Below, piece after piece: positions 27,392-33,556 of a DNA stretch of 33,556 nucleotides (the first letter of the stretch is position 1; each line of letters opens with the position of its first letter). The DNA is from Akkermansia muciniphila (GTDB lineage: Bacteria > Verrucomicrobiota > Verrucomicrobiia > Limisphaerales > SXQI01). The stretch is taken from NCBI GenBank assembly GCA_945867235.1, contig CAMBHS010000012.1, positions 1 through 33,556 on the forward strand. Direction: 5' to 3'. The notes under the pieces are model-generated. The model searched no databases, was not told where the DNA came from, and saw only the letters and a program-made list of their open reading frames with translations. Made by a program: the position numbers and the translations under genes.

Positions 27392-28501
27392 ATGTTGCAG
27401 GAGTTCTCCACCTTTCAACACACCAGACAGACCTTCGAAAATGGAATTATAGAAGGACTCCATTTGGGCGCCCAAATCTACATCTCAGTACGAGGACAAA
27501 CCCAGCTCGATACCTCCCTAGGGCAGTCCTCACCCAATGTGTCGATGGAGATTCATGACCGATTACTCTGGCTCTCTGTCGGCAAACCTCTCACCGCGAT
27601 AGGGCTTGGAATATTATTGGAGAAGAAATCAATTCCGGTTCACACGCCAGTTCGTGAATTGATCCCAGAATTCAGCCTAGGAGGAAAAGAGTCCGTCACC
27701 CTGCACCACCTGCTCACGCACACAGGGGGGTTCCGCACGGCGGATCAATTGGATGAAAAATTACCGTGGGATGAAATGATCGAATCGATCTGTGGAACCC
27801 CCTTGGAAAATTCGTGGATACCCGGGGAAAAAGCGGGCTATCACATTGCCTGCAGTTGGTATCTTCTCGGAGAAATAATCCAACGACTTTCCGGAGGTTC
27901 CTTCACCGAATTCATTCACCGAGAATTATTGAGACCGATGGGAATGTCAGAGACAGAATTAAATATTCCCACGACATCCCCAGACCTTTCGATCGCCAAT
28001 TTTCCTTCGCTCTACAACACATGGGGCGGCGAACAAAAGGCGCACAATGAATGGAATAGCATCGATTTCCTCCAGCGTCAGCGTCCTGGGAGCAATGTTC
28101 GGGGACCGATTCGCGATCTTGGCCGATTCTATGAATCGTTGCTAGGATACGGAGAACCGAAGGGTTCTACTCTCTCGAAATCGATGATCCAACAGTTTAC
28201 ATCCCGACATCGTGCGGGGCTATACGACCACACTTTGAAAGGACAGGTTGATGGGGGCTACGGTTTTTTGATTCAGCCCCTCCAAAAGGGGCCTCTTTCC
28301 CTCCCCTACACCTATGGAATTCATGCTTCACCGGAAACTTTTGGGCATAGCGGAAACCAATGTTCGTGTGCCTTTGCAGATCCAAAAAACAATCTGGTTG
28401 TGGCTTGGATATGTAATGGGCGCCCCGGTGAAATCCTGCACCAGAAAAGAGCCAACGCGATCAATGACGCGATCTACCATGATTTAGAGATGGCCAGTTA
28501 A
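27392..28501 (+). CDS. Beta-lactamase-fold serine hydrolase
   Basis: LSVGKPL (SxxK), LHHLLTHTGGFR, PGEKAGYHIACSWYLLGEIIQRL, FGHSGNQCSCAFADP. Confidence 0.85.
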   Translation: MLQEFSTFQHTRQTFENGIIEGLHLGAQIYISVRGQTQLDTSLGQSSPNVSMEIHDRLLWLSVGKPLTAIGLGILLEKKSIPVHTPVRELIPEFSLGGKESVTLHHLLTHTGGFRTADQLDEKLPWDEMIESICGTPLENSWIPGEKAGYHIACSWYLLGEIIQRLSGGSFTEFIHRELLRPMGMSETELNIPTTSPDLSIANFPSLYNTWGGEQKAHNEWNSIDFLQRQRPGSNVRGPIRDLGRFYESLLGYGEPKGSTLSKSMIQQFTSRHRAGLYDHTLKGQVDGGYGFLIQPLQKGPLSLPYTYGIHASPETFGHSGNQCSCAFADPKNNLVVAWICNGRPGEILHQKRANAINDAIYHDLEMAS

Positions 28502-28694
28502 TTTTCTCACTCTTGAGCCCTCCATACCCACCGGCGCAGATCGGCATGATCACGCCTTACATCCACATCACCCCGTCACAAGGCCGCTCCACCCCAAATC
28601 CGGTTGATCCTAGCGTTGAAACCATTCATTATCAGCACCATCAAATACTCCATTCACAGCATTCCTGGTTGCCGCGAGTGGATACCGCAAATAC

Positions 28695-31499
28695 ATGAGA
28701 CAACCCGAATTAGAAACGCCGCTCAAGCGTAGGTATGTGCGGGCCGTAGGACCCCGATTGCGGGTTCTCTTGGTTTTTTGCCTGGGGATGTTTGCCATAC
28801 TCGGAGCCAATTCCGCTTATTTGATGAGCATCACCTTTCTGGAATGGATCACGAAACAGGTCTACCAGAATTATTTTTACCAAATCATGTTCCTAGCGCA
28901 CCTCGCCTTGGGAATGGTGTTGATTCTGCCAGTGATTTTATTTGGTATTGGACACATTCTTAACGCGCACGACCGCCCTAATCGTCGCGCTGTGCGTGTG
29001 GGTTATGCCCTGTTTGTTGTCGCTATCATTCTCCTTTTTTCTGGTGTCGCTCTCACACGCATCGGGTCATTTAAATTAGTCGGTGCGTCCCGATCGTTCA
29101 CCTATTGGGCTCATGTCATCACCCCGTTGCTGGCCGTTTGGTTGTATATTTTGCATCGCCTTGCCGGACCACGCATCCGATGGAAGGCCGGATTGAGTTG
29201 GGCGGCAGCCGTCACGGTCGTGGTTGGAGCGATGGTTCTCATGCATAAACAGGATCCAAGAAAATGGAATGTGGTGGGACCCAAGGAAGGAACCCAATAC
29301 TTTGAACCATCAATGGCGCGCACCGCCTCAGGAAATTTTATCCCCGCTAAATCCCTGATGATGGATGATTACTGCCTTAAATGTCACCAGGATGCCTACA
29401 AAGGTTGGTTCCACAGCTCCCACCATTTCAGCTCGTTCAACAATCCACCCTACCTTTTTAGTGTTCGCGAGACTCGAAAAGTTGCATTGGAACGCGATGG
29501 TTCCGTGAAGGCCGCACGATGGTGTGCGGGATGTCACGACCCAGTGCCATTTTTCAGCGGAGCATTTGATGATAAAAATTTTGACGACGTGCATCATCCA
29601 ACCTCCCAAGCTGGGATCACTTGCACCGCATGCCATGCCATCTCGCATGTGAATTCCACCATCGGCAATGCGGATTACACAATAGATGAACCGATCCATT
29701 ATCCTTTCGCCTTCAGCACTAATTCGATTCTCCAGTTTTTGAACCAGCAGATGGTAAAAGCAAAACCTGAGTTTCATAAAAAAACATTTCTCAAGCCTCT
29801 CCACAAATCTGCTGAGTTTTGTTCGACTTGCCACAAAGTCAGCATTCCTTACGCCCTGAATCACTATAAAGAATGGCTCCGGGGTCAGAACCACTATGAC
29901 ACGTTCCTGTTGAGCGGAGTCTCCGGCCATAACGCACGCAGCTTTTACTATCCCCCTGTTGCCAAGGAGAACTGTGCTAGTTGTCATATGCCCTTGCAAC
30001 CGTCGAAAGATTTTGGAGCAAAAATGTTCGCCGGCACCAACGTCAACAGCATCCATGATCACTTTTTTCCAGCCGCAAACACAGGAATCCCCTTCCTTCG
30101 CGGCGATATGGAAAGCGTCAAGCGACAGCAGGAATTTCTTAAGGATTGTGCACGCATCGATATTTTTGGACTCAAGGAGGGGGGAGGAGTGGATGACGCT
30201 TTATTGGCACCATTGCGCCCAGAGGTTCCCACTCTCAAGCGAGGTCGTAAATACCTCATAGAAACTGTCGTGAGAACACTCAAACTCGGCCATCCCTTAA
30301 CCCAAGGCACAGCGGACTCCAATGAGATTTGGGTGGATGCCAAGGTCACGAATCAAGGTCGGGTCATTGGTCGAAATGGGGGACTCGGTCCTTACAACGA
30401 AGTTGATCCATGGTCCCATTTCTTGAACATTTACATGCTCGATAAAAATGGCAACCGGATTGACCGTCGGAATCCTCAGGATATTTTTACGCCCCTTTAC
30501 AATCATCAGATAGGACCAGGAGCAGCCGCAGTCATTCATTATGCGTTGGAAGTGCCCCCCGATGCGATTGGAGAAATTACTGTGGAAGTTAAATTGCAAT
30601 ATAGGAAATTCGACACGACCTACATGCAACATGTCGCTGGAAAAAACACGACCAACAACCTCCCGATCACAACCATAGCCTCCGACATCGTCCGCTTCAC
30701 CGTCACCGGTGGGTCTGAAATCGCAACCAACAATCCCTCGAAAATTGAACTTTGGCAGCGCTGGAATGATTATGGAATTGGACTGTTATTGGAAGGCGAC
30801 AAAGGAAGTGAAAAAGGAGAATTGATCCAAGCAGCGCACGCATTTGAACAGGTTGAGAACTTGAAGAAAGCTGATGGCCCACTCAATTTAGCACGCGTTT
30901 ATTTCAAGGAAGGTCGCTTGGAAGAGGCGGTGCGTGCCTTGCAACGCGCTGATAGATCGGATCCCCCCGCCCCTCGCTGGACTGTCGCTTGGTTGAATGG
31001 ACTCGTCAACAAACAGAACGGTTATTTGGATCAGGCGATCAAAGAATTCCGAAGCATTTTGGAGGACAAATACCCAGAGCTTGAAAAGCGCGGGTTTGAT
31101 TTCAGTAAGGACTACGAAGTCATCAACGAACTCGGCCAGACTCTGTTTGAACGTTCAAAACAAGAACGAAATAACCCCGAGAGACAGCAGACATTAATGC
31201 AGGCTGCCATCGCGCAATTCCAAAAAACATTAGCCTTAGATTCCGAAAATCTGACTGCTCATTACAATTTATCATTGCTCTACCGCAACACCGCCAATCA
31301 AGAAAAGGCGACGTTTCATCAACTCCAGCACGAGAAATATCGCCCGGATGACAATGCACGAGACAAGGCTATCGCGATTGCTCGTCGCGCGAATCCTGCT
31401 GCGGATAATGCGGCACAATCGATCGTGATCTACCCCCTCCACCGAGTGGGCGCTTTCGAACTAACACCTCCAATTTTGCGGCAAACGGCTCGACAATGA
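28695..31499 (+). CDS. Membrane-anchored multiheme cytochrome c (5 CxxCH) with C-terminal TPR-like region
   Basis: CxxCH motifs with first Cys codons at 29373, 29523, 29622, 29820 and 29973; N-terminal hydrophobic helices; C-terminal TPR-like repeats (LNLARVYFKEGRLEEAVRALQRADR; AIAQFQKTLALDSENLTAHYNLSLLYRN). Confidence 0.88.
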   Translation: MRQPELETPLKRRYVRAVGPRLRVLLVFCLGMFAILGANSAYLMSITFLEWITKQVYQNYFYQIMFLAHLALGMVLILPVILFGIGHILNAHDRPNRRAVRVGYALFVVAIILLFSGVALTRIGSFKLVGASRSFTYWAHVITPLLAVWLYILHRLAGPRIRWKAGLSWAAAVTVVVGAMVLMHKQDPRKWNVVGPKEGTQYFEPSMARTASGNFIPAKSLMMDDYCLKCHQDAYKGWFHSSHHFSSFNNPPYLFSVRETRKVALERDGSVKAARWCAGCHDPVPFFSGAFDDKNFDDVHHPTSQAGITCTACHAISHVNSTIGNADYTIDEPIHYPFAFSTNSILQFLNQQMVKAKPEFHKKTFLKPLHKSAEFCSTCHKVSIPYALNHYKEWLRGQNHYDTFLLSGVSGHNARSFYYPPVAKENCASCHMPLQPSKDFGAKMFAGTNVNSIHDHFFPAANTGIPFLRGDMESVKRQQEFLKDCARIDIFGLKEGGGVDDALLAPLRPEVPTLKRGRKYLIETVVRTLKLGHPLTQGTADSNEIWVDAKVTNQGRVIGRNGGLGPYNEVDPWSHFLNIYMLDKNGNRIDRRNPQDIFTPLYNHQIGPGAAAVIHYALEVPPDAIGEITVEVKLQYRKFDTTYMQHVAGKNTTNNLPITTIASDIVRFTVTGGSEIATNNPSKIELWQRWNDYGIGLLLEGDKGSEKGELIQAAHAFEQVENLKKADGPLNLARVYFKEGRLEEAVRALQRADRSDPPAPRWTVAWLNGLVNKQNGYLDQAIKEFRSILEDKYPELEKRGFDFSKDYEVINELGQTLFERSKQERNNPERQQTLMQAAIAQFQKTLALDSENLTAHYNLSLLYRNTANQEKATFHQLQHEKYRPDDNARDKAIAIARRANPAADNAAQSIVIYPLHRVGAFELTPPILRQTARQ

Positions 31500-33379
31500 A
31501 ACCAACTGACCCTGAACAATTACCTTCGGAACCTGAATCCGAGGAGGTGTCACATTATGATGATGCTTTTATTACCCGTATGTTCCGTTGGTCGGCCATC
31601 GCGCTGGTCGTTTTGGTTACAGGTGCATTTATTCTTTATTGGACTATCACCCGTAAACCCGCCCCCGTTGCCATCCAGGTCACCCCCCTGGTTGCACCTG
31701 AAATTAAAGCGGAAGCCCCAGCAAACATTCCCATAGTGCTGTTCAAAGACATCTCCACTCTTTCCGGAATCGAATTCACCCACAACAATGGGGCGACCGG
31801 AGATAAACTTCTTCCCGAAACGATGGGCGGGGCTGTGGCGTTCTTAGATTTCGACAACGATGGGGCTCAAGATTTATTTTTTGTGAATGCACAGTCCTGG
31901 CCTAGTGCACTGAAACCCAAACTCACAACGCCCGCTCTCTATCGCAATGATGGCAAGGGACACTTTTCTGATGTGACTGCAGGTTCCGGTCTTGATGTAT
32001 CGCTCTATGGAATGGGAGTGGCGGTAGGTGATTTCGACAATGACGGCCTCACGGATATCTTCCTTTCGTGCGTGGGGACATCACGCCTTTATCACAATAA
32101 AAGCGGTGGAAAATTTGAAGACGTCACCGCCCGAGCGGGGGTGGGAGGATCTCCTCAAGACTGGGGAACCGCATGTTCATTTTTTGATTACGATAACGAC
32201 GGCAATTTGGATCTATATGTCGGACAGTATGTCCAATGGTCCCGTGACATCGATTTTGAAGTCGGCTACAAACTCGTGGGTATCGGACGCGCTTATGGGC
32301 AACCGATGAATTTTGGCGGCACCTTTCCTTATCTTTACCACAACAATGGCAATGGAACTTTTTCCAACGTTTCCGCCGTCAGCGGATTACAAATCAAGAA
32401 TCCTTCGACAGGCTTGCCTACGGCTAAAACACTTGGAGTTGCTCCCGTTGATCTCGACGCCGATGGGTGGATAGACTTGGTGGTCGCTAATGATACGGTT
32501 CAAAACTTGGTCTTTCACAACCAAAGGAACGGAACCTTCAAAGAAATAGGAGCTTCATCAGGAATCGCCTTTGACAGCTACGGAGCCACTCGCGGGGCGA
32601 TGGGAATTGACACCGGTCATTTTAGAAATGATGACACCATTGGAGTTGTCATCGGAAATTTTGCCAACGAGATGACCGCTCTTTATGTTTCTCAAGCGAA
32701 TGCATTAAACGGTCAAAGTAACGCTCTGCAATTTGCCGACGAAGCGATCACGGAAGGGATTGGTCCAGCCAGTCGTCTCCTGCTTAAATTTGGTGTGTTT
32801 TTCTTCGATTACGACCTCGATGGCCACCTCGATATGCTTTCTTCCAACGGGCACCTTGAACAGGAAATCAATAAACTCCAATCGAGCCAGCAATACGCAC
32901 AACCGGCTCAACTTTTTTGGAATCGTGGTCCAAGCCCTTCTGGACATTTTGCCGTTCCAACCTCCAATCAAACCGGTAGTGATCTATTTCGACCCATCGT
33001 GGGTCGAGGTTCAGCTTTTGCGGACATCGATGGCGATGGTGATCTGGATGCCATCATCGTCCAAACAGGTAGCAAACCGCTTCTGTTACGGAACGATAAT
33101 CAATTGGGGCATCATTGGGTGCGCTTGAAATTGGAAGGCAGGTCTTCGAACCGTTCCGCGATCGGGGCGCGAGTGACCCTCAGAATTTTGGATCAAACTC
33201 AGCATCGCCAAGTCATGCCCACGCGCAGTTACCTTTCTCAATCTGAACTTCCCATAACTTTTGGACTTGGAACGAACACTACTTCTCATGAGATTAAAAT
33301 CGTGTGGCCCGGCGGGAGAATTCAGAAATTAGACTCGGTGCCGTTGGATCGAATCACCACGGTAAAAGAACCGTTATAA
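31496..33379 (+). CDS. FG-GAP/VCBS repeat protein with C-terminal ASPIC/UnbV domain (CRTAC1-like), N-terminally membrane-anchored
   Basis: Repeated D-x-D-x-D-G motifs (FLDFDNDGAQDLFF, VGDFDNDGLTDIFLS, FFDYDNDGNLDLYVG, FADIDGDGDLDAIIV); C-terminal HHWVRLKLEGRSSNRSAIGARVTL. Confidence 0.9.
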   Translation: MKPTDPEQLPSEPESEEVSHYDDAFITRMFRWSAIALVVLVTGAFILYWTITRKPAPVAIQVTPLVAPEIKAEAPANIPIVLFKDISTLSGIEFTHNNGATGDKLLPETMGGAVAFLDFDNDGAQDLFFVNAQSWPSALKPKLTTPALYRNDGKGHFSDVTAGSGLDVSLYGMGVAVGDFDNDGLTDIFLSCVGTSRLYHNKSGGKFEDVTARAGVGGSPQDWGTACSFFDYDNDGNLDLYVGQYVQWSRDIDFEVGYKLVGIGRAYGQPMNFGGTFPYLYHNNGNGTFSNVSAVSGLQIKNPSTGLPTAKTLGVAPVDLDADGWIDLVVANDTVQNLVFHNQRNGTFKEIGASSGIAFDSYGATRGAMGIDTGHFRNDDTIGVVIGNFANEMTALYVSQANALNGQSNALQFADEAITEGIGPASRLLLKFGVFFFDYDLDGHLDMLSSNGHLEQEINKLQSSQQYAQPAQLFWNRGPSPSGHFAVPTSNQTGSDLFRPIVGRGSAFADIDGDGDLDAIIVQTGSKPLLLRNDNQLGHHWVRLKLEGRSSNRSAIGARVTLRILDQTQHRQVMPTRSYLSQSELPITFGLGTNTTSHEIKIVWPGGRIQKLDSVPLDRITTVKEPL

Positions 33380-33503
33380 AAAGAATTCAAGGTTGGATCT
33401 CGCCTCATCCATGGCTGGCTCATGAAGGTGTGAAAGCGCACTACGGGTTGGTTGGCGGCGTTTTTGACTGGACACAGGTTCCCAACTTTTTTAGGTTTTG
33501 GAC

Positions 33504-33556
33504 ATGTCGAAGTCGTATCGTTTGCCGGACGGGGATGAGCAGGTTGTTTTGGATGA
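33504..33556 (+). CDS. Possible 5' end of a CDS truncated by the window (MSKSYRLPDGDEQVVLD...)
   Basis: ATG at 33504 with frame open to the window end; only 17 codons visible. Confidence 0.3.
   Translation, partial: MSKSYRLPDGDEQVVLD

Noticed and set aside
27392-28501. Divergent serine-hydrolase active site (YHI instead of YxN)
   Set aside because: The PGxxxGYHxxxxWYLLGE arrangement resembles a recognised esterase-like subgroup of beta-lactamase-fold proteins, so probably not novel
28513-28698. 61-aa ORF with ATGA overlap to the multiheme cytochrome
   Set aside because: TTG start, P/H/Q-rich low-information sequence, no motif; overlap could be chance
29328-30062. 244-aa minus-strand ORF
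   Set aside because: Lies entirely antisense to the multiheme cytochrome whose CxxCH motifs are clear; no recognisable motifs, so a shadow ORF
1-33556. CRISPR array, tRNA/rRNA genes, transposases or prophage genes
   Set aside because: Looked for spaced repeats, GTTCGA-type T-arm signatures, DDE/recombinase and structural phage motifs in the ORF track; none found by eye

Overview
The window appears to be chromosomal DNA from a Verrucomicrobia/PVC-type bacterium. This is inferred from three type II pseudopilin-like genes, a DUF1549/DUF1553 + DUF1501 pair, DUF6797 and ASPIC/UnbV proteins. About 22 genes are supportable, mostly on the + strand: mqnD-like, dimeric dUTPase-like, phosphoribosyltransferase, moaD, moaE, a fatty-acid hydroxylase, a ribose-type sugar ABC transporter (SBP-ATPase-permease), RNase R, a two-domain CbiX-like protein, an HU-like protein, hisS, a fused serine-hydrolase/NamZ (DUF1343) protein, a Gfo/Idh/MocA oxidoreductase + MFS transporter, a second serine hydrolase, and an ATGA-coupled pair of a pentaheme cytochrome-TPR protein with an FG-GAP/ASPIC protein. 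I found no CRISPR array, rRNA, tRNA, transposase or prophage. The best second-look items are: the cytochrome/ASPIC pair; a terminator-like hairpin directly abutting the hisS start codon; duplicated perfect palindromes upstream of a pseudopilin; a 3.4-copy 18-bp tandem repeat between a pseudopilin and the HU gene; and a small basic/aromatic ORF behind a strong inverted repeat. No similarity search was possible, so family calls rest on motif recognition.
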